Shown one piece after another: positions 13,665 through 24,472 of a stretch of DNA of 64,000 nt. The first letter of the stretch is position 1; each line of letters starts with the position of its first letter. Below the pieces are notes generated by a model. It saw nothing but the letters and a program-made list of their open reading frames with translations, did not search any database and was not told where the DNA came from. Source of the DNA: Steromphala cineraria (taxonomy: Eukaryota; Mollusca; Gastropoda; Trochida; Trochidae). A program made the position numbers and the translations under genes. The stretch spans positions 61,827,227 through 61,891,226 of the forward strand of contig OU744732.1 in NCBI GenBank assembly GCA_916613615.1, in the 5' to 3' direction.

Positions 13665-14588
13665 ACCAGATGCCTCAAACAAACTCTCAGGAAAGTTGAT
13701 GCGACTGAAAGTGACAAGGATGATTCTTCTGATGAGTTGTGGCTCAACATGATTAACTCTGTCAAGTCAAGTAAGGACATGGTTACTGCTCTTATGAACG
13801 TTAATGGTTGTGATGTGCATTTTCAACTTGACAGTGGAGCTGATGTAAATGTCATCAATCAAAAGTTTGTCAAGAAAAGTCAAGTGAAGAAAACCAAGAC
13901 TACTCTGCACATGTTCAACGAAACAATTGTCAAACCTAAAGGTGAAGCTAACCTTAAAGTCACAAACCCCAAATCAGGTGAAGAACACATTGTGAAATTT
14001 GTTGTCGTTCCTAACCGATATCAAAATCTCCTTGGTGCCAAGTCAGTTCAAGACTTAAAACTTATGACTGTCAATACTGACAAGTTCATTGGGAAAGTTG
14101 CAGGTTCTCAGGATCCCAAACTTGCCAATCTGGGTGAAGCAACTCTGACTCTCAACCCTGAAGTGAAACCAAAAGTACTTCCCTGTCGTAAATTGCCTCT
14201 TGCTCTCTATGATGGAGTGAAAGATGAGATTGATCGACTCTGTGAGAGAGGTATTCTCGTGCCGATAACCAAACCTACACAGTGGGTCAGTCAAATGGCT
14301 GTTGTCCATAAAGCCAATGGGAAACTTAGGATATGCATCGATCCGCAAGTCCTTAACACTGCACTTCAACGAGAACATTACAAACTACCTACACTTGAGG
14401 ATGTCCTACCTCAGCTTTCAGATGCAAGAGTTTTCAGCAAAGTCGATGTCAAAGAAGCTTATTGCCATGTTCGACTTGATGAAACTAGCAGCGAATACAC
14501 CACAATGATTACCCCTTTCGGAAGATACAGATGGGCTAGACTTCCATTTGGGTTAAAGGTGTCCAGTGAAATCTTTCAAAGAAACTGA
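13665..14588 (+). pseudogene. pol fragment 1: protease and N-terminal reverse transcriptase
   Basis: This frame continues gag in phase after the TAA. It contains the retropepsin active-site motif (FQLDSGADVNVI, near 13828-13863), then the start of the reverse transcriptase: the LCERGIL, KANGKLRICID and FSKVDVKEAY blocks and PFGLKVSSEIFQR. FSKVDVKEAY holds the first catalytic aspartate (VDV). The frame stops at 14586-14588 because one base is missing relative to the downstream RT frame. It has no start codon of its own, as expected for a gag-pol polyprotein. Ty3/Gypsy affiliation rests on domain order and RT motifs. Confidence 0.88.
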
Positions 14589-14936
14589 ACGAGGCTTTGG
14601 AAGGCCTTGACGGAACTTTTCCTATTGCTGATGATGTCATTGTTGCCGGACAAGGAAAGGATGATACTGAAGCTCACAAGGACAATGAAGCACAACTTCA
14701 AACCTTGTACAAGAGATGCCATGAAAGACACATTGTCTTGAATGAGGAAAAGGCTGTGACTGGTTTGAAAGAACTCACTTTCCATGGACACATCATCACT
14801 GCTAGTGGTGTGAAAGCTGATCCATCCAAAATTGAAGCTATCCAGAATATGCCCACTCCAACTGATGCTACGGGTGTTCGAAGATTCTGTGGCATGGTGC
14901 AGTACATGTCAGGCTTTCTTCCATCTCTCTCAACAA
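14585..14936 (+). pseudogene. pol fragment 2: reverse transcriptase catalytic and connection part
   Basis: It is shifted by -1 from the preceding fragment. It carries the RT catalytic box as IADDVIV (the xxDD motif, near 14620-14645) and the following blocks FHGHIITASG and VRRFCGMVQYMSGF, typical of the Ty3/Gypsy thumb. A second -1 shift near 14935 moves the reading into the frame of the RNase H domain; beyond that point this frame gives unrelated residues until a stop at 15019. Confidence 0.86.
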
Positions 14937-16911
14937 GGTTGAACCTCTACGGACTCTCACTCGTAAGGATATTGACTTCAACTGGACACCTCAACATGAG
15001 CATACCTTTCAAGAGGTGAAAAGTGCTCTGACAAACACTCCAGTCCTTGCTTACTACAACCCAAACAAAGAACTGGTCATTCAAGTCGACAGCAGCAAGG
15101 ATGGTATTGGTGCTGTTATGCTACAGGATGGTAGACCTGTTGAGTATGCATCCCGTGCTCTGACTGACGCAGAAAGAAAATGGGCTCAGATAGAGAAAGA
15201 AGCCTTGGCGACTCTGTATGGTGTTGAACGATTAAACCAGTATACTTATGGGCGACGGGTTGTAATTGAAAATGACCACAAACCTTTGGAAACAATTCTG
15301 CGAAAACCTCTCAGTAATGCTCCTCGGAGATTACAAGACATCATGATGAAACTGCATCGTTACGACATTGAATTCAGCTACAAGAAAGGCACCTCCCTTG
15401 TCATAGCTGATACTTTGAGTCGTGCTTATCTCTCGTCTGAAGAACAGAGACTGAGAGTCATGAACATTCAAGTGAACCATGACATCAGTGACACTCGACT
15501 TGAGCAGATTCGTCAAGCGACTGCTGAAGATGACACCCTACAATCTCTCATGACAGTCATCAAGACTGGGTGGCCTTTGTCAAAGGACAAGATACCCGAA
15601 GTATGCAGACCGTACTTTGATGTGAGAGATGTCCTGAGTATCATTGATGATGTCATAGTGAAAGGAGAAGCTATCGTTATTCCGAAGTTACGATCTGATA
15701 TCAAACAGAAACTTCACAAGTCACACAGTGGTTATGATGCAATGAAAAGACGCGCAGCTGGAACTGTATATTGGCCAGGGATACACTCTGAACTGAAACA
15801 AATCGCTGAAAACTGTGAGGCCTGTCAAGAGTTGGCTGCTCGAACTACAAAGACACTGCTGAAGCAGCATGACGATGGTGATATACCCTGGATGAAGATC
15901 GGTCTAGATCTTTTTGAGATCAAAGGGAGAAGTTATTTGGCCTCAGTTGACTATTACTCCAACTTTACAGAAGTTGATTATCTCCAGAGAACAAACTCTA
16001 GCTCTGTAGTTGCTGTCTTGAAGAAACAGTTTGCTAGATTCAGGATCCCGCAAACAATTATCTCTGATGGTGGACCCCAGTTCACCTCCAGCGAATTTGA
16101 ACATTTCACAACCAAGTGGGAAATCTCACACATTACCTCCTCCCCTCAACATCAACAAGCTAATGGCAAAGCCGAATCAGCTGTGAAAGTCTTAAAACGC
16201 CTAATGCTAAAATGCAACAGAAACGGTGATGATCAATTTGAAGCTGTTTTGGAACAGAGGAACACTCCTCGACAAGACACAGGTCTCAGTCCAAGCCAAA
16301 TGATGTTCGGACGACAAACACGAACACTACTTCCATCTCTACAAGCATGGAAATCTAGAGATGCCAACAATCAAGTAAGGCTGAAACGAGAGAAAAGACA
16401 GCAGAGTGTCTGCAAATACTATAACAAGTCAGCCCGTGATCTTCCTCATTTGTCAGTGGGTGAAAATGTCTTCTTTCAGCGGAAGGAAAATGACAAGTGG
16501 GTACTTGGAAAAGTTATAGGATGTCTTGAAAATGACGCCTACAAAATTCAAGCACAGGATGGTGCTGAGTTCAGAAGAAGCAGGGTACACATTCGACCAA
16601 CCAAGGTTGAAGCTGTAATCCGTGATAAGTCTCCATCACCAGAACATCCCCCAGTTCATGAGAGGTCTCTTAGAAGTCATCGCGAACGAACTGACCTTCC
16701 AACTTCGCCGTCTTCTCACAACAAGCCTGAACTGAACAGCAAGCCCGCGTTGTCTTGTGATGACGTCGCTACTAACGACATCAGTCCTGATGTCTCTGGT
16801 CCCCCTCGTCAGCAAACTCCAACACCTGAAAACTCTCAACTGTTACCTCGCAAACTGCCAGCAAGAAACCGGCGAACGCCAGAATATCTGAAAGACTATG
16901 TTTGTAAATGA
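14937..16911 (+). pseudogene. pol fragment 3: RNase H and integrase
   Basis: Open to a TGA at 16909-16911; the first GTG codon used below for numbering is 15016. RNase H: D25 (VIQVDSSKDG), E62 (IEKEAL) and D87 (ENDHKPL) form the expected acidic set, followed by IADTLSRAYL. Integrase: an HHCC zinc-binding module (HKSHSGYDAMKRR ... CEAC), then a catalytic D298-D351-X35-E387 triad in LGLD-like, ISDGGPQFTS and GKAESAV contexts. The C-terminal part (GENVFFQRKEN ... RRSRVHIRPT) resembles the chromatin-binding GPY/F-type tail. The domain is intact here; the lesions lie upstream. It is separated from the 3' LTR by about 150 bp with no further frame. Confidence 0.9.
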
Positions 16912-17050
16912 GTAATGTGTTACTGAAATCTTAATTGGTTAAGTGTCATCTTCGCGCAAGTGTTTTTCTTTAATTATTTCATTTACCTTTATTGACTTTA
17001 ACTTCATGACTCCCTTGGACTGTTAAAAATTGGGAACTTTCTTTCTTTTC

Positions 17051-17064
17051 GAAAAAAAAAGGGA
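17051..17064 (+). other. Polypurine tract
   Basis: A purine run (GAAAAAAAAAGGGA) directly abuts the 3' LTR, as expected for the plus-strand primer of an LTR retrotransposon. Confidence 0.8.
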
Positions 17065-17249
17065 TGTTTATGATCCTATTTCGTTTCTGGTAATTCCTGA
17101 TTCATTTTTATTCTCACAGGAAGTCATCCTGTTTTTGTATCAACCTGTTCTGTGTAGTAAACAGTAATGGCTACCCACATGTGTTTTAGTCTGTCTCTCT
17201 GAAGTCCCTATCTACAAGATAAGGCCTTGTTACAAACACGCTATCAACA
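17065..17249 (+). repeat. 3' LTR (185 bp)
   Basis: Same ends and length as the 5' LTR and about 99.5% identical to it. It is followed by CAGAT, the right copy of the target duplication. Confidence 0.96.
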
Positions 17250-17254
17250 CAGAT

Positions 17255-17808
17255 AACTTCAGTTCTTGAATGGCTCTGATGAAAAGCGTACCTACCCAAC
17301 CTGTGGCGTACCTCATGTTCTTACCAATGTACACCAGGAGAACATCACGCCACTGATCCGAGCGCACGGTAGAAAGCTGGAGCCCATTTTATATATCCAA
17401 CTTTTGAGAACCTATGTTTTGCTTGAAGTCAGCGGGACAAGAAATGACCTTTTCTTTTTCTTCCTGACATAAAACGCACTTCTTTCAAACAGTCAGAGTA
17501 GATGAGTGGCATTTCTAGCCTGTTGATTCAAAAGCTTGAATTGCTTATTAGCCACCGTCTGTCAAGCAATATGCAGCAATATGCAGCACCACTAATGCAG
17601 TCTTGGATGGAAAATATTTTGAATCATCATCATTGTTTAGAGAGATTTAAAAAAATGTTTTATCAACAAGCAAAGACTGAAGTCCTGTGGAGTCAGATAT
17701 ATAATCGGCGGGCCGAATTCTGCAAAAGCGATTGGAAAAATCTTATTTTTACCTTTATGTACCACTGCAGATGCTCTGAGCTCAGTATGAAATAATTGCA
17801 TAGCATAT
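17255..17808. other. Right flank of the LTR element, no recognised gene
   Basis: Contains two short open stretches (17266-17472 and 17502-17795, plus strand) that resemble nothing I recognise and lack clear splice or repeat signals. Treat as non-coding or degenerate until transcript data show otherwise. Confidence 0.4.
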
Positions 17809-18010
17809 CAGTCTAAGTAAACCTAGCCTCAATGATACTCGCGTCATTCCGATATTGAGTCTAGCAAGATGTAGTAGCAGGTCGCGTCAGCCGATCTTTC
17901 GCCGACCTATGACCCTCCAACGATATATGGGTGAATGCAGACTATTGCGGCTTATTAGACTCAATATTGGAGTGAAGGTAGTATTATCGAGGCTAGGTTT
18001 ACTTAGACTG
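17809..18010. mobile_element. MITE A copy 1 (202 bp, inverted termini)
   Basis: The left end CAGTCTAAGTAAACCTAGCC is the reverse complement of the right end ending ...TTTACTTAGACTG (22 bp perfect, 17809-17830 versus 17989-18010). GCATAT lies near both sides (17803-17808 and 18014-18019), but the duplication is not exact at the ends. No coding capacity. A shorter relative is at 25425-25515. Confidence 0.8.
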
Positions 18011-19019
18011 GTTGCATATGTACAACAAGTTATTACATAATACCTAAATTGTGTTTTACACCAAACACACGTGATAAGGGTTTGAACTGGTTGGTATAAA
18101 TCGTTAACTAATCTCATTCATTAATTTGTAGCCGCCATTTAAATCTTTGAGGGACTCTGGAATGTCCTTATATCCAAATTTCACTCTAAGGGTACCCCCT
18201 AACTGTGTACCAAATTTCATGCTTGTATCATTAAAGGCACAATTGTATATAAATTCTTCACATATCTGCTGGACTAGTAGCGTTGGAGAAATTTTTACAA
18301 TCAAACATATGGATTTTGATATCGCCGAAAAGTACAATTAATGGACCCCACTACTATAAAATGAGGGCCCACTAATCACGTGTGAGTTGTATGCTTATCA
18401 TGATGTGCCTCAGGAATGATCTGAAACCATTCTTTTGTCTTAACCAAACTGTATACTGATTTCTTTTGTTTTCTTTATAACTCTTCAAACTCAACGTATG
18501 CTTTCTAGTTTAGTTTTGGATCCATGATAGAACTATAAACAACTATAAACAATGCCACGCATTGATTTGCTTATTGACCACTTTGTAACAAGACATCGCT
18601 AGAACCATCAGACTGGCTGTACGTTCCTTATTTCCATCAAAACGTCAACGTGGCCTTCGCGTTTTCCTGATATTGTCACCTATAGAACATCTTTGGGATC
18701 ACCAAGAAAGCAGTCAACATCAGCCGCCTCAGACCATACAAGATCTTGACTAGGCGGTTCAAAAAGAGTGGAGACAGATACCAACCTTCTTCTCATGACT
18801 CGACGTATAATGGTTTGCGTAGGAGTCCGTATATAGAAGACACACACTCTCCTGAGCGGCTTCCTAGTCCAATGAACCACGACAACCCTAGTAACTATGA
18901 TAGAAATCCACCGATATGACATAATAACTTATAAGAGACATTGGCATACCAGTTTCTCCTAATTGGATGATAGTTTTGTCCTAATTAGGCGATGATTAAG
19001 TTGGTATCTCCTAATTAGA
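18011..19019. other. Intergenic DNA, no feature recognised
   Basis: Short opposite-strand open frames (for example 18104-18341 and 18680-18922) overlap each other and match no family I recognise. No tandem repeat stands out. Confidence 0.4.
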
Positions 19020-19440
19020 GGATAAACTTTTTTTTACTGTTGCACTAGGATGCTTCCGTACGGAAGAAGATCATTCATTGTGGGATTTCTAAATATACGT
19101 TGTAGTTTTAAGAGATTTGCAACTGACAAAGTTGTAAATTTGTTTGGGAAAGGCTTGTTGGATCTGGGTTCAGTTCTTTATTTCCGTACGCTGATAGGTC
19201 GATGTGGATCAGATTCGGAAATTTATGACCTGACATTTATTAGCCACAACGGTGTTATAGTGTTTGAAAAGGTCCATGACTTCGTCTTGACGTCTCGCAC
19301 AGAATCCGACCATCTCCCACTTGCAGTGAAATTACGTACGCTTCACCAGAATCATACAACAGCTAGTTAACTGATTGACTAATTCATATAAACTTGCTTG
19401 GGACAACTTCGAACTTTTTTATACTAAATTTGTTTATAGG
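19020..19440 (+). pseudogene. LINE endonuclease relic
   Basis: The open stretch 19050-19370 contains FGKGLLDLGSVLYFRTLIGR, DLTFISHNG and TESDHLPLAV. These match the C-terminal part of the apurinic-type endonuclease of non-LTR retrotransposons, whose SDHLP motif holds the catalytic Asp-His. The upstream half of the domain and any reverse transcriptase are missing, and the segment after 19370 decays (WDNFELFYTKF is still LINE-like). It could belong to the same family as the element at 42993-45640, which lacks exactly this domain; that link is inference. Confidence 0.72.
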
Positions 19441-19497
19441 AAGTACTTAATATGTATTTAACAAGTCAAAAAAATTTGTATTTATAAGATTGACAAA

Positions 19498-19803
19498 CAG
19501 TCTGATTAAAATCGGCCTAATTGAGAATGTATAGCATGTTACCACCCATGTCAATTTGATATAATGTACTACACGTTGAAAAGATTTTTGTTGTATAACT
19601 ATGTACACGTATGGTACCCCAGAAAAGAAATAAAGTGATAAACAAATCGGCCTTGTTCTGAGGTATAAAATATTCAAAGTATCAACTCAACAGAGCTATG
19701 AAATCCTCTACACCAGAGAGAACACGTATAACAAGTTCGATCCTCTATTGAGGTAATATTCAAAAACTTGTATTCCACTGAACTAGGCCGATTTTAATCA
19801 GAC
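19498..19803. mobile_element. MITE B (about 306 bp, inverted termini)
   Basis: The left end reads CAGTCTGATTAAAATCGGCC (19498) and the right end ...GGCCGATTTTAATCAGAC (to 19803), a 20-bp inverted repeat. Single ends of the same type (TTTTAATCAGACTGG) occur near 26310 and 29830 and mark decayed relatives. The target duplication is unclear. Confidence 0.75.
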
Positions 19804-21180
19804 AAATGATAAGATTTATTTGAACAAACATCATGAACAGCTGCTTCGGACATAAAAAAATAACTGGTAAGACAAGAAACAAAGATCAAATGTGACAGAG
19901 AGTGCGACAAACTGGGAAAAGAGGTACATTTATTAGATTACAAACATTTGTTTTGTAAAATCCTCAAGAGCTGTGTTGCAACATAAGATGTAACAATAGC
20001 AAAAAATGTAACAAAATGAAAAATTGTTGCATTTTTCGAACGTCACGTACGAATAATGTAGCAAGTTATATTTTGTTACACTTTTCGCTTAGCACCGCTG
20101 CAATTATTTTAGCAATTTCCATTTAATAGGCTATATGTGATAATTGCCTGTTCCTGATATCTCAGCTGTGAAAAATGTAACAATATACCACGAAGTGCAT
20201 TGATGTTTTTCTCATATGTAATATCAATCATTAATTATATTATTGAAACAATTCTGCACATCATTATGAAGGGGCTGATTATTGGATGTGTCATGCTGTG
20301 GATAGTACAGAAAAGTTTCTCTTGTCATGACTTATTCCTTTCGCAAACATGTTAATTTCAAATGATATGCAGAGAGACATTTGAAATGTGAAGGAAACTT
20401 CTTTGATCATCTTAATGCGTCCTGACTAGTGCATACTATATACATAAAGAAAAAAGGTTAAGCAACCCCTTGATTTATAAGATTACCAACATTTGTGTTA
20501 TAACATCCCCAAGAGCTGGGGGGAAATATTAGAGAGAACAACTTAGTATTTCGCTAACCAAAGTGTTCATCATCTCTGATAGTGAAGGTTCAAAGATTTT
20601 TTGTTATGACAAGTTGATTCAAATTGATGCTCTCTCAAAAGTACTAGAATATTAGAATACAGTTTTTCAACGTGATAAGGGGAGATATATTTGCAGTATT
20701 TGGAGTATGCCGAAGTAATAAATGATTTGAATCATATCATACTCCTTGCCAACAAATATATTCATATTGCACATATTAAGCAATACGCACTCTCTTTTGT
20801 GGCAGCTATTAAGGCATTGATGGTAGCCTTCTCGATAGAACATTTTATCAGACTTGCTACTGGAAAACTAGTAAATTTACATCGGATACTTAATGAAGCA
20901 CCATAAAATACCCCTCAGTACCACATCAAACACTCTTGTTTACTTGTATGTTGTACGTAATGTTTTACTCAATGCTAGTAGGCCTATTGTATACGTTTAT
21001 AAATATATATGTTAGTATTGTAATGCCTGATCTATGTTGAATGATTTGTATTAAATGAAATGAAACATAACAAAATAATTCGGTATCTCAACGCGTTCCA
21101 TAAATAAAAGAATATCAAATCTCTAAAGGATTATCTTTTCTTCAGGTATGAATATATGACAACCTATAAAAAAATAAATA
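19804..21180. other. AT-rich intergenic DNA
   Basis: No gene, RNA or structured repeat recognised. A 71-codon open stretch at 20691-20906 has no recognisable motif. Confidence 0.4.
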
Positions 21181-21214
21181 TTTGAAATCGAAACAAGAGC
21201 TGGAAAACAAAAAT

Positions 21215-21310
21215 GCAGAGGAATACAAATATACGAAGAAGTCGCCATCCATATATTCCTCTGCACTATTGTCATTCCAACTTCTTAAATGCCTCTCAAA
21301 GGAGTTAGCT
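21215..21310 (-). repeat. Dispersed repeat with conserved minus-strand frame, copy 1
   Basis: Read on the minus strand, 21245-21305 encodes RHLRSWNDNSAEEYMDGD, closely similar to 58030-58145 and to 23500-23625. A 12-bp hairpin (TGCAGAGGAATA ... TATTCCTCTGCA) overlaps it. Probably a fragment of a transposable-element protein; family not identified. Confidence 0.55.
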
Positions 21311-21838
21311 AGAAAGCAACTTCAATAAATATAAACAGTTTTTGTCTGGCATTATAAATAAAATATATGAATAAGTATTCTGGGCAGAATCATCTGATAT
21401 CTGAATCCAAAGCTGGTTTAAGGACAGGATATACAACTACTGATAAAACATTCGTTTTATATAAGCTCATGCAATGATATTTAAATACGAAATTCTGTGT
21501 CTCTTTGTTGATTTTGCAAAAGCGTTTTGTTCTGTACATAGAGAAAAGTAGGGACTTACTGACAATCATTCCTTATACAGTAACAAGAGTACCTTTATGA
21601 AGTATACTACTCAAAAGAATCTACGGAATACTTCTATAGCATCTCTGCCGTCTCATATATATACTTGATACCTCAACACATGGTTAGAGTTATGTATTTT
21701 ATGAAATAAACATTATAGTACTGGTTTAAAATAAACTGTCAGAGCATGACGCCGTTTCTGTATTGTACTTTGATATCAGAACACGACAGGGGTCGAAAAG
21801 GAAAGTCACAGGATCACGGCCAGATGGCTCAGCTTTAA

Positions 21839-22171
21839 AGGGGCAGTAGCACGTTTTTTTATATTTTGATGTACATTTTTTTCGCTGATAATTGTAAGTT
21901 AATGCTAAATGTATTATTTTGACAGTGTCAAACATTTCATTACACAAGCCGATCAGACAAAGTCAGAGGACAAAATTTGAAGATTCACATAAAATACATT
22001 GGCGGCCATTTTGTGTGAACACCTTTAATTCATTTTGTGTAAGAAAAAGGAATCGCAAGGCTAAACTTTAAGTACTGTTCCATTTAGTTTAAATACATTG
22101 TCTTTCAATTGGAACAATTTATTTTTCATTTTCCTGAGATCACCATATATTATAAACGTGCTATGGCCCCT
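21839..22171 (+). mobile_element. TTAA-type MITE copy 1 (333 bp)
   Basis: Inverted ends AGGGGCAGTAGCACGTTT and AAACGTGCTATGGCCCCT. TTAA lies on the left (21835-21838) and TTAG on the right. The interior includes GGCGGCCATTTTGTGTGAAC. It is homologous, in opposite orientation, to 22664-23009. No coding capacity. Confidence 0.85.
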
Positions 22172-22663
22172 TTAGAACATTGCGGTCTTGTCTTGGGTGA
22201 CTTTATCGCTATGAAAATGTTTTGTGCAAAGCTTTATGAAGACATATTTCAGAATCGTTGTGATTTAAAATTCAAAAATAAATTAATAAATTAAGTTCTT
22301 TAAAGTTTAAAAGTCAGTAGCCCAATGTCAGATATTCATTTGGGTATGAATAAAAGTTCAAACAAAAAAACCTCTTTGACCTATTGACATTCAAAGTTGT
22401 TGCAAATGATAATCCTTCTTGAGTGTTCCTTAACTTCTTGCTAGGAGTGTATTTATAATAACGTAAAGTTCTGCGTGAGAATCAATAATTCAAATATATG
22501 AAAATGCAAATTGGTCATTTAAATATATTGACTTTGTGGAAAGGGTAATTTTATATGCAATAAAAACATTCTTCGTTGACTAACCTACTGGTTCAGACAT
22601 AATGCCCTACGTTGTATTTAAGTCCATTCTTTTGTTCTTTCATTGTGAATGAACTGGTATTAA

Positions 22664-23009
22664 AGGGGCAGTAGCACGTTTTTAGGGGGAATATAAGGTG
22701 ATGTCAGGAAAATGAAAATTAATGGTTTCAATTGAAAGACAATGTATTTAAACTAAATGAAGCATTAATAATTCAAATAAATAACGCAAAGTTAAGCCAT
22801 GCAATTCCTTTTTCTTACACAAAATGAATTAAAGGTGTTCACACAAAATGGCCGCCAATGGATTTTGTGTTAATCCTCATACTTTGTCCTCTGACTGGCT
22901 TGTGTAATGAGATATTTGACACTGTCAAAATGATACATATAGCATTCACTTAAAGCTATCAGTGAAATATTTAAAATATAAAATTATCAAAAAACGTGCT
23001 ACTGCCCCT
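22664..23009 (-). mobile_element. TTAA-type MITE copy 2 (346 bp)
   Basis: Ends AGGGGCAGTAGCACGTTTTT and AAAAACGTGCTACTGCCCCT are flanked by perfect TTAA duplications (22660-22663 and 23010-23013). TTAA targets suggest a piggyBac- or Kolobok-like transposase in trans; which one is undecided. It lies inverted to copy 1, about 490 bp away. Confidence 0.88.
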
Positions 23010-23270
23010 TTAAAGATTCACGAAACTGTTCAAATGACATCCAATTACATTAAGATATGTGATAGCACAGTTATTACTCCTTTTATTTGTAGATGATATA
23101 GTACTCTTCTCAAAGGGGATAACAAACAGAAAGAAATTAATTGGAAAAATAGTGTAAGGGATCGAGACTAACCGTGAATACATATGTCACCAAAATTAAT
23201 TGTTTTCAAAAATGGCGATTAACCTGCGCAAACGAAACATGATAGACTGAGGGACAGGTCATTTACTACA

Positions 23271-23293
23271 GGGGGGGGGGGGGGGGGGGGGGG
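23271..23293. repeat. Poly-G run (23 G)
   Basis: Uninterrupted G homopolymer. The exact length is likely to be unreliable in sequencing. It can form G-quadruplex structures. Confidence 0.9.
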
Positions 23294-23499
23294 TCTCGTG
23301 ATGTTTTAGCCGCGTGTTTTGAGTAATCGATAATGAAGAAACATTTCTGGATGACAACTTCTTTATTCATGGTATGTGGTACCGACACAGTTTGTTGTGT
23401 CGTTTTCAATCAAGCAGATGAACAAATGATGGATAGTGGCATATAATATAATTACAGTTAACAATAGGTAGAAAACTAACAATTAACAAAGGAATAACT

Positions 23500-23640
23500 A
23501 TGTCGAAACGCCGCATATCATGAATAAAGATGTTGTCATCCATAAGCCTATAATATGTTTCTTCATTATCATCATTCCAACTTCTAAAATGTCCCTCAAA
23601 GAAGCTATAATGATTTCTCAAACCACCTATCGAACAAAAT
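23500..23640 (-). repeat. Dispersed repeat with conserved minus-strand frame, copy 2
   Basis: The minus strand encodes FFEGHFRSWNDDNEETYY and, after a short insertion, DNIFIHDMRRFD. The same words occur in order at 58030-58145. This is the second of three copies in the window. Confidence 0.6.
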
Positions 23641-24150
23641 ATGGTAACATGTGAGATATATTTATGTTTTGGGCGATTTAAACGTTTTATATGTTGTTTG
23701 ATGCTAAGATTTGTCAAACGCTTTTTTAAAACTCCGAAGTTTGGAGATAAAAAAAATGACCTACTGCGTGGCTACATTGATATGGTATGCATAGGTTGAA
23801 ATATATAATCCGATAATGGAAGCCTGTGTATAATACAATGCATTACTGCTATTTCATCATCCTTTCAATAAGAAGCAATCCATTGTATTATATTGTATCC
23901 TAGTGTCCCTGTTTATATCATTACAAGGTCGACCATAATTAACTAATATGCCTATATACTAATTTAATGTCTTTGCACCCTTTGATTTGATTTCGCTGGT
24001 AAAAAAATCAATTATCATCTTATAAATCTCATATTAAAAAAAATCAATTATTCTCCCAACCCCGATTAGTACAAAGATCGACGTTCCCCTAAAACGCATT
24101 CAAGGTAACTTTTTAGGCCTCTCTAAACTTAATATATACATATATATATA
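23641..24150. other. AT-rich DNA with a TA microsatellite
   Basis: No gene recognised. A TA-rich tract at about 24130-24151 directly precedes the CpG-rich block. Confidence 0.4.
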
Positions 24151-24159
24151 TAAAGCCGT

Positions 24160-24433
24160 CCCGTCGAGAGCGCTAGTGAGTCACCGATACAAGCCGATAA
24201 TGAGCACATGACTCGTCCGAGTATCTGTAGACAGTAGATGGTTAAACCAAAACCCGTCTTCTGGGGCGAAATTTCGCCTTCACCAACGCTGCCAAGAGTT
24301 ACCATCTCCGGGCACCTGGCAGTGGTGACGTCACCGTGACGTCACACATACCTCCAACATGGCGTCATGAATGAAACGATAAACACAAGCCGATGCTCCA
24401 TTCATAAGGACGGCCTCTGTAGCGGAAAGGCGG
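24160..24433 (+). promoter_or_regulatory. CpG-rich promoter-like block with two CRE sites
   Basis: GC- and CpG-rich against AT-rich surroundings. It holds two perfect TGACGTCA cyclic-AMP response elements 11 bp apart (24326-24333 and 24337-24344), a 14-bp palindrome GGCGAAATTTCGCC (24265-24278, E2F-like halves), a CACCTG E-box and a YY1-like CAACATGGCG (24357-24366). A tiny upstream frame ATG GCG TCA TGA lies at 24359-24370. A possible first exon with a good donor follows at once. A promoter is the simplest reading; the transcription start cannot be placed from sequence. Confidence 0.6.
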
Positions 24434-24472
24434 ATGGGGGAATGTAGCGACATGTCAGCTCTAGATTTCATG
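24434..24472 (+). CDS. Possible first coding exon (13 codons)
   Basis: ATG in a GGCGGATGG context, then MGECSDMSALDFM, ending ATG|GTGAGT, a strong 5' splice site. The intron begins at 24473 in phase 0. The next plus-strand exon I can support starts at 33701 or 33734, and both acceptors also continue in phase 0, so this could be the start of that gene with an intron of about 9.2 kb. Exons in between cannot be excluded. The link is inference; transcript data would settle it. Confidence 0.35.

Larger units (their letters stand above)
12496..17249 (+). mobile_element. Ty3/Gypsy-type LTR retrotransposon, full length, coding region broken
   Basis: The element has two 185-bp LTRs starting TG and ending CA and a 5-bp target duplication CAGAT (12491-12495 and 17250-17254). 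A primer-binding-like TGG sequence follows the 5' LTR and a purine tract precedes the 3' LTR. The internal order gag, protease, reverse transcriptase, RNase H, integrase is diagnostic of Ty3/Gypsy (Metaviridae) rather than Copia. The LTRs differ at one position (A at 12520, G at 17089), so insertion was recent. Even so, gag-pol has an in-frame TAA at 13662-13664 and two single-base frameshifts near 14584 and 14935. The copy therefore looks unable to make a complete polyprotein, barring sequencing error. No envelope-like frame is seen between integrase and the 3' LTR. Confidence 0.95.

Noticed and set aside
17266..17795. Two small plus-strand frames after the LTR element as a host gene
   Set aside because: No family words, no clear splice sites and no conservation evidence; listed only as flank.
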